Positions 1 through 6,661 of a DNA stretch of 8,982 nucleotides are shown here, piece after piece; within the stretch, counting starts at the first letter, position 1; each line of letters begins with the position of its first letter. Below the pieces are notes generated by a model. The model was given only the letters and a program-made list of their open reading frames with translations, was not told where the DNA came from and did not search any database. The DNA comes from Chloroflexota bacterium. Lineage in GTDB: Bacteria; Chloroflexota; Dehalococcoidia; RBG-13-53-26. Position numbers and translations under genes: made by a program. The stretch is from assembly GCA_030616195.1 (NCBI GenBank), contig JAUWXW010000049.1:1-8982 (forward strand), given 5' to 3'.

Positions 1-110
1 AGGTAGGACAAGCTACATGTCAAGGCGTGGGGGGTTGCCTGTTGACATCCTGAAAGGGGGTGATATGGTGGTAGGGTGGGTGCAGCGTACCGAAACCCGC
101 CCTACGAGGC

Positions 111-521
111 TTGGGTCAGGTCAGGGGTATGGTCGGTGCTGAGACCGCCGATTATTGCAGAGAGCGGGGTGCCAGTACAGTTACCCTGGTGGAGATGTTA
201 CCCGATATAGCTTTAGATATGCCAATTTGGAACAAGGACTTCCTCGTCGAGAGGCTGACCTGTGGCAAGGTGGATGTCATTACTTCAGCCCAAGTGAAGG
301 AGATCCTTGAAGACGGTCTGGTGTTTATTAAGGATGGCAGGGAAGAGACCATCCGTGGCACAGACAACATTGTTCTGGCCACGGGGGCAAAATCAGTTAA
401 TGAGCTGTCTGTGGCCATAAAAGACAAAGCGGCTGAGGTCTATGTCATTGGGGATGCAAAGGAGCCGTCTAAGGCTCTGGAAGCTATTGCTGAGGGGGCA
501 GCCATCGGTCGCCACATCTGA
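111..521 (+). pseudogene. C-terminal remnant of an Old Yellow Enzyme / 2,4-dienoyl-CoA reductase-type flavin oxidoreductase
   Basis: The 136 residues match the last part of the long (about 640-680 residue) NADH:flavin oxidoreductases, which join an FMN-binding TIM barrel and a 4Fe-4S site to an FAD/NAD(P)-binding half. Visible are the end of the second dinucleotide-binding motif (GMVGAETADY, residues 6-15, where the family has GGGMVGxETA), VTLVEMLP (about 24-31), the VLATGAKS strand-turn (about 88-95) and the terminal YVIGDAKEP...ALEAIAEGAAIG FAD motif (about 111-133). The TIM barrel, the iron-sulfur cysteines and the first FAD motif are missing. The frame is closed by a TAG at 72-74, and the apparent TTG start at 111 has no well-spaced ribosome-binding site. 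Positions 2-80 in another frame give a string (DILKGGDMVVG) faintly like the segment that precedes this motif in the family, which would fit a frameshifted, decayed gene, but that is weak. A sequencing frameshift or a gene truncated before the window are alternatives. Family assignment is fairly sure; activity is unlikely. Confidence 0.7.
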
Positions 522-621
522 CAGTGCTATTTTGGCCAAAGAGTTTACCCGCCATTGGCTCCTCAGTCCAGGACTACTAGCCGGCTCACCCTAACCGGAA
601 CGATCCGTTCAATGACACGCG

Positions 622-659
622 AGGCCCCGGAGGGAGACTTCCAATGAATCCGGGGGGCT
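622..659. other. Weak GC-rich hairpin between convergent genes
   Basis: The 171 bases between the flavoprotein remnant (ends 521) and the minus-strand SRPBCC gene (ends 693) hold no ORF. One inverted repeat stands out: CCCCGG (625-630) against CCGGGG (650-655), extended imperfectly outward by AG/CT with unpaired G bases, loop about 19 bases. A second small one, CCAGG TT CCTGG, lies at 673-684 just after the SRPBCC stop on the minus strand. The convergent position suits a two-way transcription terminator, but neither hairpin is followed by a T-tract on either strand, so the role is inferred from position only. Confidence 0.25.
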
Positions 660-692
660 TCTAGGTGTCTTTCCAGGTTCCTGGCTGCTGCT

Positions 693-1253
693 TCAACCTT
701 CTTGTGGGCACTCGACAGCTGCCCTGAGCCTGTCCAGCATTTCGGAAACGGCTTTCTCAACCTTGTTCCTCATGACCATCTTGTCAGTTAGCCGTCCGAG
801 AAGCCAACGAGTGGGGTTGTAGCCTAGAGTAACACTGACCACCGTACCATTGGACTCAGGCTGAAGCTGCCACTCTTCTTGTAGCTGGGTGCTGTGATTG
901 GAGGTCCACAGTAAAGCCCTATTCGGGCGGAAGGAGCGTATCATTGCTACCGCCTCTTCTGTGGTACCGTCAAGGCTGAAGGTGACGCGGCTCATGGAGC
1001 CAACACGGACGTGTTTTTGCGAGATAGGATTGACCCACATAATGGTGGGATCCCATCCAGGGGTCTCCTCAAGTTGCTTGGTTATGAGATCAAAGCAGCA
1101 CTCAGCAGGGGCCCTGATGAAAATACTTCGGGTAATTGTGGTAGCTCTCTTGGTGCCGGGGATGCCTTTCCTGGTGGACTTCTCATTTGAGAAGGCCTCA
1201 GGCGCAAGCTCCACTATTCGTGGTTGAGGTGGCTTCTTATCTGATTTTCCCAC
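693..1253 (-). CDS. SRPBCC (START-like / polyketide cyclase-dehydrase) superfamily protein
   Basis: The 186-residue protein has the typical single-domain SRPBCC pattern. A charged 37-residue N-terminal tail (KSDKKPPQP...) precedes a first strand with IFIRAPAECCFDLI (about 44-57, the usual apo-E-V-F/W-D segment). A W-D-P turn follows (about 67-69), then beta strands through RVGSMSRVTF and LLWTSN, a late strand with TVVSVTLGYNP (about 137-147) and a long C-terminal helix (about 150-180) that closes the hydrophobic pocket. These proteins bind hydrophobic ligands; the ligand cannot be told from sequence. There is no signal peptide or membrane segment, so it should be cytoplasmic. GTG at 1253 is chosen because a TGA lies directly upstream in frame and no ATG occurs before residue 72. 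A GTG at codon 14 is possible, but it too lacks a ribosome-binding site. It is transcribed away from the ribosomal operon from its own promoter. Confidence 0.75.
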   Translation of the reverse strand: MGKSDKKPPQPRIVELAPEAFSNEKSTRKGIPGTKRATTITRSIFIRAPAECCFDLITKQLEETPGWDPTIMWVNPISQKHVRVGSMSRVTFSLDGTTEEAVAMIRSFRPNRALLWTSNHSTQLQEEWQLQPESNGTVVSVTLGYNPTRWLLGRLTDKMVMRNKVEKAVSEMLDRLRAAVECPQEG

Positions 1254-1255
1254 TC

Positions 1256-1567
1256 ATGTCAGATTATACCAGTCTGAAATGCTTGTCAAGTCTTTTCACA
1301 GGTGAAGAGAAACGTTGCCAGGAAATAGAGCAAGCTGAGGTTATGGTAGATAAGCTGGAGAGGTCTTCAAATCGGCCATTGTTAAGGCACAGGCTTCGGC
1401 TTCTCTTGAACGATTGTGAGCGATCTGTCAAAAATCTCAAAAATTATGTGGTTCTGCCGCCGGCGGCGGCTATTTCCCTGGATGACATTTTGTCGGAACG
1501 GCTACCTGGTGACAAAGAAGAGAGATCCAGAACGCAGCGGCTGGGACCGACGAGTACAACAGCTTGA
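1256..1567 (+). CDS. Small hypothetical protein, start uncertain
   Basis: This open frame gives 103 residues from ATG 1256 and I do not recognise it. The product is charged and probably mostly helical: GEEKRCQEIEQAEVMVDKLE (about 16-35) and a leucine/arginine-rich stretch LLRHRLRLLLNDCE (about 41-54), then NYVVLPPAAAISLDDIL and a polar tail. No signal peptide, membrane segment or metal motif is evident. ATG 1256 overlaps the promoter region of the divergent SRPBCC gene and has no Shine-Dalgarno sequence. TTG 1283 or ATG 1343 (74 residues, GAGG only two bases upstream) are alternatives. Coding is supported by a plausible amino-acid composition and by its filling the gap up to the operon promoter, whose -35 box overlaps the TGA stop. 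It could be a chance ORF. Confidence 0.4.
   Translation: MSDYTSLKCLSSLFTGEEKRCQEIEQAEVMVDKLERSSNRPLLRHRLRLLLNDCERSVKNLKNYVVLPPAAAISLDDILSERLPGDKEERSRTQRLGPTSTTA
1263..1289 (-). promoter_or_regulatory. Near-consensus sigma70-type promoter of the SRPBCC gene, likely leaderless
   Basis: Read on the minus strand there is TTGACA (1289-1284), a 15-base spacer, then TGGTATAAT, an extended -10 with a perfect TATAAT (1268-1263). Both hexamers match consensus; the spacer is about two bases shorter than the 17-base optimum, which the extended -10 may offset. The GTG start of the SRPBCC gene begins 10 bases after the -10 box. A transcript starting 6-8 bases below the box would therefore have a leader of only about 1-4 bases and no room for a Shine-Dalgarno sequence. 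Confidence 0.65.
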
Positions 1568-1592
1568 CTTTTGTTTTGATAAATGGTAAAGT
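1564..1592 (+). promoter_or_regulatory. Candidate promoter of the rpsL ribosomal operon
   Basis: TTGACT (1564-1569, five of six consensus bases), a 17-base AT-rich spacer and TGGTAAAGT, an extended -10 with TAAAGT (1587-1592, four of six), form a good sigma70-type promoter. A start near 1599 would give a leader of about 33 bases before rpsL. It is the only convincing promoter I see upstream of the operon. No separate S10-type leader or promoter is visible before rpsJ, which sits one base after fusA. The leader is too short for a long regulatory structure. Confidence 0.6.
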
Positions 1593-1631
1593 CCTAGCTT
1601 GGCGTCTCAGAGAGGGATGTGAGTAGAAGGA

Positions 1632-2054
1632 ATGCCTACGGTTAACCAGCTTGTCCGGCATGGGCGCAGGACAGCCAGCAGGGGCACTAAGGTTCCAGCC
1701 TTGTGTCGAGGCTTTAATTCGCTCAAACGCCGGGTAACAGAAACCAGGTCTCCACAGAAGAGAGGCGTTTGCGTTCAGGTGAGGACCATGACCCCTAAGA
1801 AACCCAATTCTGCCCTGCGTAAGATTGCTCGAGTGCGGCTGACCAATGGCATGGAGGTAACAGCCTATATCCCTGGTGAGGGACATAATCTACAAGAACA
1901 TTCTGTAGTTCTCATTGAGGGTGGTAGGGTAAAAGACCTGCCTGGGGTGCGCTATCACATTGTGCGGGGCACCCTGGATACCGGCGGTGTGATTGATCGT
2001 CGGCAAGGGCGCAGTAGATACGGAGCAAAGCGAGTCAAGGGCTCGGGAGCTTAG
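1632..2054 (+). CDS. rpsL: 30S ribosomal protein S12 (uS12)
   Basis: S12 lies at the subunit interface of the 30S and monitors codon-anticodon pairing in the decoding centre. The 140 residues carry the family signature from the N-terminal MPTVNQLVR through PQKRGVC (41-47), [11 protein letters not shown] (54-64), the [10 protein letters not shown] block (83-92), [12 protein letters not shown] (98-109) and YGAKR near the end. K56-K57 and K101 correspond to the E. coli lysines (K42/K43 and K87) where streptomycin-resistance changes occur; all are wild type here. D102 aligns with the aspartate methylthiolated by RimO in some bacteria. The protein is longer than the 124-residue E. coli form, mainly through an insertion around residues 14-35 and a short tail, as in many non-proteobacterial S12 proteins. 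ATG 1632 gives the canonical N-terminus, although its purine-rich upstream sequence is poorly spaced: AAGGA abuts the ATG and GAGGGA lies 14 bases away. It is the first gene of the operon. Confidence 0.98.
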   Translation: MPTVNQLVRHGRRTASRGTKVPALCRGFNSLKRRVTETRSPQKRGVCVQVRTMTPKKPNSALRKIARVRLTNGMEVTAYIPGEGHNLQEHSVVLIEGGRVKDLPGVRYHIVRGTLDTGGVIDRRQGRSRYGAKRVKGSGA

Positions 2055-2117
2055 GATCTTCTGGATTGGCTGGGCGGGTGGTAAGCAGCGGCGAAGAAGG
2101 TGCCCGAGTCTTTTTTT
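2040..2117 (+). promoter_or_regulatory. Structured rpsL-rpsG intercistronic element with terminator-like tail (candidate attenuator)
   Basis: Bases 2040-2047 (GGCTCGGG) pair with 2103-2110 (CCCGAGTC) in an 8-bp stem with one G-U pair, followed directly by seven T residues (2111-2117). The 55-base loop can fold further: TCTTC (2057-2061) with GAAGA (2093-2097), and GCTG (2069-2072) with CAGC (2086-2089). The 5' arm lies in the last codons of rpsL, so a ribosome finishing rpsL would block the stem. This is the only long gap in the operon (83 bases). In E. coli the equivalent gap is the target of S7 feedback; whether S7 binds here is untested. The large loop makes strong termination doubtful, and partial attenuation is more plausible. 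Confidence 0.4.
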
Positions 2118-2137
2118 GTGATTTTGGAGGTTGAGAA

Positions 2138-2608
2138 ATGCCCAGGAGGGGTAAGGTAGAAAAGAGAGAGGTGCTGCCTGATGCCAGATATGGCAGTCAG
2201 TTGGTGACCAGGGTTGTTCACAAAGTAATGAGATGGGGCAAGAAAAGCAAAGCTGAAAAGATCGTATATATCGCCCTTGACCTTGCATCTGAGGAGTTGA
2301 AAAGGTCCCCGGTTGATGCCCTGGATCAGGCGATTAGGAATGCCACGCCGCTCCTTCAGGTCAAGCCGCGTCGGGTTGCTGGGGCTACCTATCAGGTACC
2401 CGTGGAAGTCAAGGGTGATCGGGGTAGTGTCCTGGCGATACGCTGGCTACTGGCTTCAGCCAGAGCCCGAAGTGGCAAATCAATGGCGGAAAAGCTCGCT
2501 GCTGAGATTGTGGATGCTGTTCGGGGTCAGGGAGCGACAATCAAGAGGCGCGAAGAAACTCATAGAATGGCTGAGGCAAACAAAGCCTTTGCGCACTTTC
2601 GATGGTAA
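2138..2608 (+). CDS. rpsG: 30S ribosomal protein S7 (uS7)
   Basis: S7 is a primary 16S rRNA-binding protein that starts assembly of the 30S head and lines the E site. The 156 residues have the family length. Features are the basic N-terminal [11 protein letters not shown], the [19 protein letters not shown] helix (about 26-44), the beta-hairpin [16 protein letters not shown] (77-92) that contacts the E-site region, and the conserved C-terminal [16 protein letters not shown] (141-156). A strong ribosome-binding site, GGAGG (2126-2130), sits 7 bases before ATG 2138, so this gene can be initiated independently of rpsL despite the 83-base gap. In E. coli S7 also represses its own mRNA through the upstream gap. 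The last codons overlap the most upstream in-frame ATG of fusA. Confidence 0.98.
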   Translation: MPRRGKVEKREVLPDARYGSQLVTRVVHKVMRWGKKSKAEKIVYIALDLASEELKRSPVDALDQAIRNATPLLQVKPRRVAGATYQVPVEVKGDRGSVLAIRWLLASARARSGKSMAEKLAAEIVDAVRGQGATIKRREETHRMAEANKAFAHFRW

Positions 2609-4770
2609 AGCAGTCGTCGGTTACCGAATCCCCTACTACATCAGTTGCCTATCCTGATTTGGAGATGCTCGGGGTAGAGGCGGGGCAAATGTCTGAAGCT
2701 TTACGTTTGCACCAGATAAGGAATATTGGAATAATCGCTCACATAGATGCCGGTAAGACTACTGTCACTGAGAGGATTCTCTATTATACTGGTCGAACTT
2801 ATAAGGTCGGGGGAGTGGATGAGGGGACGGCTGTGATGGACTGGATGGAGCAGGAACGCCAGCGAGGGATCACCATCACTGCTGCAGCTACCACCTGCCG
2901 CTGGCTGGGGCACAGTATCAACATTATTGATACTCCCGGTCACGTGGATTTCACTGCTGAAGTAGAACGGAGTCTGCGGGTACTTGACGGAGGGGTGGTA
3001 GTCCTCGATGCGGTGGCCGGCGTTGAACCGCAGTCAGAAACCGTATGGCGTCAAGCCGATGGGTACCACGTTCCCAGGATTTGTTTCGTGAACAAGATGG
3101 ACAGGCTGGGTGCTGATTTCCATCGCACGGTGAACATGATAAAGGAGCTTCTCCGTGCCAAGGCAGTGCCTGTTCAGTTGCCTGTGGGGGTGGAGAAGTC
3201 CTATGAGGGAATTGTCGATTTGATTGAGAACAAAGCCTGGATTTTCTCAGAGGATATCGATTCGGGGCCTGTTGAAATGGATATTCCCCGGGATTATGAG
3301 GACCAGGCTCGGGAGCAGCGGGAGCTTCTGCTGGAAAGCCTGGCGGAAGAGGATGAGCGGTTTATGAGCGCCTATTTAGATGGGCACACTCTCACTGCTT
3401 CGGAGATCAAGGCGGCTTTGCGGAGGGCGTGCGTAGCCAACAAGCTTGTACCTGTTCTTTGTGGCAGCGCCTTGAGAAACAAGGGTATTCAGCCACTACT
3501 TGACGCTATAGTGGATTATCTACCTTCCCCATTAGATGTGCCGCCAGTTGAAGGCATAGACGCCAGAACAGGCCGGATAGTCGCCCGTCCAGCTAATGAA
3601 GCGGCGCCTTTCTCCGCTCTAGCCTTTAAGGTGGTTACTGACCCCTTCGTTGGCAGGCTGGTGTATATTAGAGTTTATTCGGGGAGAGTGAGAGCTAAAG
3701 CGCAAGTATTCAACTCTGCCAAGGGACGGAAGGAGCGCCTGGGCAGATTACTGCGAATGCATGCCAATCACCGGGAGGAGGTGGATGAGGTTGAAGCCGG
3801 TGGGATTGCAGCCGCTCTGGGTTTGAAAAGCACGTTTACCGGCGACACATTGTGTGACCCGTCGAAGCCTATCTTGCTTGAAGCTATTCGTTTTCCTCAG
3901 CCGGTAATCTCGGTAGCGATCGAGCCCAAGACCAAATCTGACCAAGACAGGATAGGGGAGGGGTTGGGGAAACTGACAGAAGAGGACCCCACTTTTGAGA
4001 CCCATTATGACGAGGAGACCGGTCAGACCGTGATCTCAGGCATGGGGGAGCTTCATCTGGAGGTTCTCTTGGAGCGCCTGCGGAGCGAGTTTAAGGTTGA
4101 ATCAAGGACAGGCAAACCGGAGGTGGCTTATAAGGAGACGGTTACTCAACCAGCCAAGGCCGAGGGGAGGTTCGTAAAACAGTTTGGCGGCCGGGGCCAA
4201 TACGGTCATGTCATGCTCAAGGTGGAACCGGGGGAAAGGGGTAGTGGTTTTACCTTCGTCAACCAGATTCGGGGAGCGGCTATACCCAGGGAGTTTATCC
4301 CGGCTGTGGAGGCAGGTGTAAAGGAGGCTTTGGCAAGGGGCGTGCTGGCCAATTATCCTATAGTTGACATTAAGGTTACCTTGTATGATGGCGGCTTCCA
4401 TGAGGTCGACTCTTCTGATATTGCTTTTAAGATGGCAGGCTCAATTGGTTTGACAGAGGCGGTAAATCGAGCTAAACCTACTCTTCTTGAACCGATTATG
4501 AAATTGGATATGTACACCCCGGAGCGGTTCTTGGGTGACATACTGGGAGACCTCGACGCCCGAAGGGCAGATGTTGAGGGCATTGGGGTCCAGGGAGATA
4601 CCAAGGTGGTCCATGCGTTGATTCCTTTAGGAGAGACTTTTGGCTATGCCACCACACTCCGATCCTTGAGCCAGGGTAGGGCTACACACTCGATGGAGTT
4701 TCACCATTACCAGGAGCTGCCTCCAGCTTTGCTGGACCAGATCATTAGATCTACAGGAAGGGTAGTGTAA
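2602..4770 (+). CDS. fusA: Elongation factor G (translocation GTPase)
   Basis: EF-G is the cytoplasmic GTPase that moves tRNAs and mRNA through the ribosome and, with RRF, splits ribosomes. Numbered from ATG 2602 (722 residues), the G motifs are complete: G1 AHIDAGKT (46-53), G2 RGITI (88-92), G3 DTPGH with catalytic His114, G4 NKMD (164-167), G5 CGSA (287-290). Domain II follows from about 335, domain III with the [11 protein letters not shown] block at about 478-488. Domain IV has RGQYGHV (531-537) and tip-loop His600 in [10 protein letters not shown], and domain V ends with [10 protein letters not shown]. This is the canonical EF-G1 type. The start is uncertain: ATG 2602 overlaps rpsG by 7 bases without a ribosome-binding site. 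ATG 2689 (residue 30) has AGAGG 8 bases upstream and gives 693 residues, the usual length, so I favour 2689. No tuf gene follows. Confidence 0.98.
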   Translation: MVKQSSVTESPTTSVAYPDLEMLGVEAGQMSEALRLHQIRNIGIIAHIDAGKTTVTERILYYTGRTYKVGGVDEGTAVMDWMEQERQRGITITAAATTCRWLGHSINIIDTPGHVDFTAEVERSLRVLDGGVVVLDAVAGVEPQSETVWRQADGYHVPRICFVNKMDRLGADFHRTVNMIKELLRAKAVPVQLPVGVEKSYEGIVDLIENKAWIFSEDIDSGPVEMDIPRDYEDQAREQRELLLESLAEEDERFMSAYLDGHTLTASEIKAALRRACVANKLVPVLCGSALRNKGIQPLLDAIVDYLPSPLDVPPVEGIDARTGRIVARPANEAAPFSALAFKVVTDPFVGRLVYIRVYSGRVRAKAQVFNSAKGRKERLGRLLRMHANHREEVDEVEAGGIAAALGLKSTFTGDTLCDPSKPILLEAIRFPQPVISVAIEPKTKSDQDRIGEGLGKLTEEDPTFETHYDEETGQTVISGMGELHLEVLLERLRSEFKVESRTGKPEVAYKETVTQPAKAEGRFVKQFGGRGQYGHVMLKVEPGERGSGFTFVNQIRGAAIPREFIPAVEAGVKEALARGVLANYPIVDIKVTLYDGGFHEVDSSDIAFKMAGSIGLTEAVNRAKPTLLEPIMKLDMYTPERFLGDILGDLDARRADVEGIGVQGDTKVVHALIPLGETFGYATTLRSLSQGRATHSMEFHHYQELPPALLDQIIRSTGRVV

Positions 4771-4771
4771 G

Positions 4772-5080
4772 ATGCCCAAGCAAAAGATTCGTATTAAGCT
4801 GAAATCCTTTGACCACAAGATATTGGACCAGTCGGCAGTGCAAATTACAGAGACAGCGGAGCAGACTGGAGCCCGAGTAGCTGGGCCGGTACCTCTGCCC
4901 ACGCGGATTCAGAAGTTCTGTGTTATTCGCTCTCCTTTCATTGATAAGGACTCAAGGGAGCAGTTCGAGATTCGGACTCATAAGCGTCTTATAGACATTC
5001 TTGATCCAACGTCCAAGACTATCGAATCTCTGACTCGGTTGAATTTGCCCTCGGGAGTAGACGTGGAGATAAAGCTGTAA
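4772..5080 (+). CDS. rpsJ: 30S ribosomal protein S10 (uS10, NusE)
   Basis: S10 is a 30S head protein that also acts as NusE in transcription antitermination and transcription-translation coupling. The 102 residues match the family along their length: [16 protein letters not shown] at the N-terminus, then [19 protein letters not shown] (38-56), the long loop that reaches into the 16S rRNA, with [17 protein letters not shown] (60-76) after it and a GVDVEIKL C-terminus. ATG 4772 follows the fusA stop by one base, and AGGAAGG (4755-4761), inside the end of fusA, serves as ribosome-binding site. In E. coli this gene begins a separate operon behind a long L4-controlled leader; no such leader can fit here, so control probably comes from the rpsL promoter. 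Confidence 0.98.
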   Translation: MPKQKIRIKLKSFDHKILDQSAVQITETAEQTGARVAGPVPLPTRIQKFCVIRSPFIDKDSREQFEIRTHKRLIDILDPTSKTIESLTRLNLPSGVDVEIKL

Positions 5081-5721
5081 TGACGGTGGAGATTGACTGG
5101 ATTCTGGGTCGGAAACTAGGTATGACCCAAGTATTCGACGAGCGTGGAGACCTGCAGGCGGTAACTGCGGTCGAGGCTGGTCCTGCTTTCGTTTCCCAGG
5201 TGAAGAGCCAATCCAAGGAGGGCTACAATGCAGTGCAGCTCGGCTTTGGTGAAACCAAGCGGCTCAATGCTCCGGAGAAGGGGCATCTTAAAGGTGTAGG
5301 CCACCAGCTCAAATACCTCAGGGAATTTAGAGTCGATGACCCCAGCTCTGCTGAGCTGGGGCAGCGGGTAGACGTGGGTATCTTCAAAAGTGGCGATAAG
5401 ATTGACATTACCGGGATATCGAAAGGTAGAGGCTTTGCCGGAGTAATAAAGCGACATCACTTTGCTGGGGGACCTAAGACTCATGGCCAATCAGATCGCC
5501 ATCGTGCTCCTGGTTCTATTGGTGGCACTACCTATCCAGGGAGAGTGCTTAAGGGGACACGGATGGCAGGGCATATGGGGAATAGTCGAGTAACGGTGTG
5601 TAATCTGAAGGTAGTGCAGGCGGATGCAGATCGAAATCTTCTGTTAATCAAAGGCGCGGTGCCCGGTGCCATGAATGGGCTCTTACTTATCAAGAAATCG
5701 AGTAGAGGTGTGCGGCGGTAA
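5080..5721 (+). CDS. rplC: 50S ribosomal protein L3 (uL3)
   Basis: L3 binds 23S rRNA early in 50S assembly, and its long internal loop approaches the peptidyl transferase centre. The 213 residues show GRKLGMTQVFD (10-20), the GRGFAGVIKRHHFAGGPKTHG block (about 116-136), and the loop HRAPGSIGGTTYPGRVLKGTRMAGHMG (about 141-167). At the place of the E. coli methylated Gln150 (GSIGQ) there is Gly149, so the PrmB modification site is absent, as in many bacteria. The N-terminus is a few residues longer than usual (MTVEIDW before ILGRKLGMT). ATG 5080 shares one base with the rpsJ stop (TAATG), and GGAG (5065-5068) lies 11 bases upstream. Translational coupling to rpsJ is likely. Confidence 0.98.
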   Translation: MTVEIDWILGRKLGMTQVFDERGDLQAVTAVEAGPAFVSQVKSQSKEGYNAVQLGFGETKRLNAPEKGHLKGVGHQLKYLREFRVDDPSSAELGQRVDVGIFKSGDKIDITGISKGRGFAGVIKRHHFAGGPKTHGQSDRHRAPGSIGGTTYPGRVLKGTRMAGHMGNSRVTVCNLKVVQADADRNLLLIKGAVPGAMNGLLLIKKSSRGVRR

Positions 5722-6371
5722 TGCAGCTTCCAGTTCGCAATGTCTCAGGTAAGGTTGTTGATAACGTCGAAATTCGGGATGATATTTTTGCTGTACCCTT
5801 TAATGAGACTGTGGTGCATCAGGCGATGGTGAGGCAATTGGCCAATGCACGCCTGGGGACAGCGGCAACCAAGACCAGGGGAGAGGTTTCTGGAAGCACC
5901 AGGAAGATGTTTCGGCAGAAGGGTACCGGATGGGCACGACGAGGAACTAGGCGGGCACCGCTTCTCAGGGGCGGGGGAATAACCTTTGGCCCCCATCCCA
6001 GGAGCTACAGGCAGCGGATGCCCAAGAAAATGCGCCGCTTGGCGTTGAGATGTGTCCTCTCGGCCAAAGCTTCTTCAGGAGAGATGGTGATCGTAGATCG
6101 GTTTGCGCTTACAGGGCCTAGGACGGCGGAGATGGCGAGCACACTGAAGGCACTCGGGGCAAATCGTTCAGCACTTATTGTCACTGCTCAGCCGGAGGTG
6201 AATGTAATAAAAGCTGCTCGTAATTTGCCACGAATGAGAACGCTGCCGGCTGCTTTACTTAATGTGGTAGACCTCCTTTCTTACAAGTCCTTGGTGATTA
6301 CCACGGACGGCTTGCGTCGGGTGGAGGAGATTTGGGGTAGGAGTCAACGCTTGACTGTAGGGTTGAATTAG
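5721..6371 (+). CDS. rplD: 50S ribosomal protein L4 (uL4)
   Basis: L4 binds 23S rRNA and its extended loop forms part of the nascent-peptide exit tunnel constriction. The 216 residues show the globular N-terminus (IFAVPFNETVVHQAMVRQLAN, 22-42). The tunnel loop spans about 50-97 and includes TRGEVSGSTRKMFRQKGTG, WARRGTRRAPLLRGGG and FGPHPRSY. The C-terminal Rossmann-like part has LLSYKSLVITTDGLRRVEEIWG (185-206). In E. coli L4 represses the S10 operon by binding its leader; no matching leader is visible here, so that loop is probably missing or different. ATG 5721 shares one base with the rplC stop (TAATG), with GAGGTG (5705-5710) 10 bases upstream. Confidence 0.98.
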   Translation: MQLPVRNVSGKVVDNVEIRDDIFAVPFNETVVHQAMVRQLANARLGTAATKTRGEVSGSTRKMFRQKGTGWARRGTRRAPLLRGGGITFGPHPRSYRQRMPKKMRRLALRCVLSAKASSGEMVIVDRFALTGPRTAEMASTLKALGANRSALIVTAQPEVNVIKAARNLPRMRTLPAALLNVVDLLSYKSLVITTDGLRRVEEIWGRSQRLTVGLN

Positions 6372-6374
6372 GCA

Positions 6375-6659
6375 ATGGATGTTTATGAGGTGTTACGCCG
6401 TCCGGTGATTACCGAGAAGAGCACTGTTCTTCATGAGCGGGGCAAATACACCTTTGAAGTGGCGGCAAGGGCCAATAAACGACAGGTTAAGGAAGCGGTG
6501 GAGAAGGCTTTGAAGGTTAGGGTGGTGGGGGTGAATATTATGACTGTTCCTGGCAAGACGAGAAGAGTGGGAAGACGTCAGGTGCAGACGCCGCCTTGGA
6601 GAAAAGCGGTGGTTACACTGGAGACAGGGCAAAAAATTGAGTTCTTCGAGGGCGTGTAA
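6375..6659 (+). CDS. rplW: 50S ribosomal protein L23 (uL23)
   Basis: L23 sits at the exit of the peptide tunnel, where trigger factor and the signal recognition particle dock. The 94 residues are typical in length: [16 protein letters not shown] (2-17), [22 protein letters not shown] (25-46) covering strand and helix, [21 protein letters not shown] (48-68) with the rRNA-binding extended loop, and a final strand [23 protein letters not shown] 6375 follows the rplD stop by three bases. The ribosome-binding site is weak: TAGGG at 6358-6362 is 12 bases away and TAGG at 6369-6372 only two. Translation probably depends on ribosomes arriving from rplD. Confidence 0.97.
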   Translation: MDVYEVLRRPVITEKSTVLHERGKYTFEVAARANKRQVKEAVEKALKVRVVGVNIMTVPGKTRRVGRRQVQTPPWRKAVVTLETGQKIEFFEGV

Positions 6660-6661
6660 CA

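Noticed and set aside
565..575. Perfect inverted repeat AGTCC A GGACT
   Set aside because: The one-base loop cannot form; only about three pairs would remain and no T-tract follows.
579..586. Palindrome AGCCGGCT
   Set aside because: An eight-base palindrome is expected by chance at this scale and has no partner or context.
1470..1886. Minus-strand ORF across the operon promoter and rpsL
   Set aside because: It is antisense to the certain S12 gene and to the operon promoter, with no recognisable protein.
2313..2657. + strand ORF overlapping rpsG and the start of fusA
   Set aside because: It is an out-of-frame shadow of rpsG, and the product has no family features.
2602..2664. A separate small leader peptide before EF-G
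   Set aside because: The frame runs straight into EF-G without a stop, so it is at most an N-terminal extension, not a separate gene.
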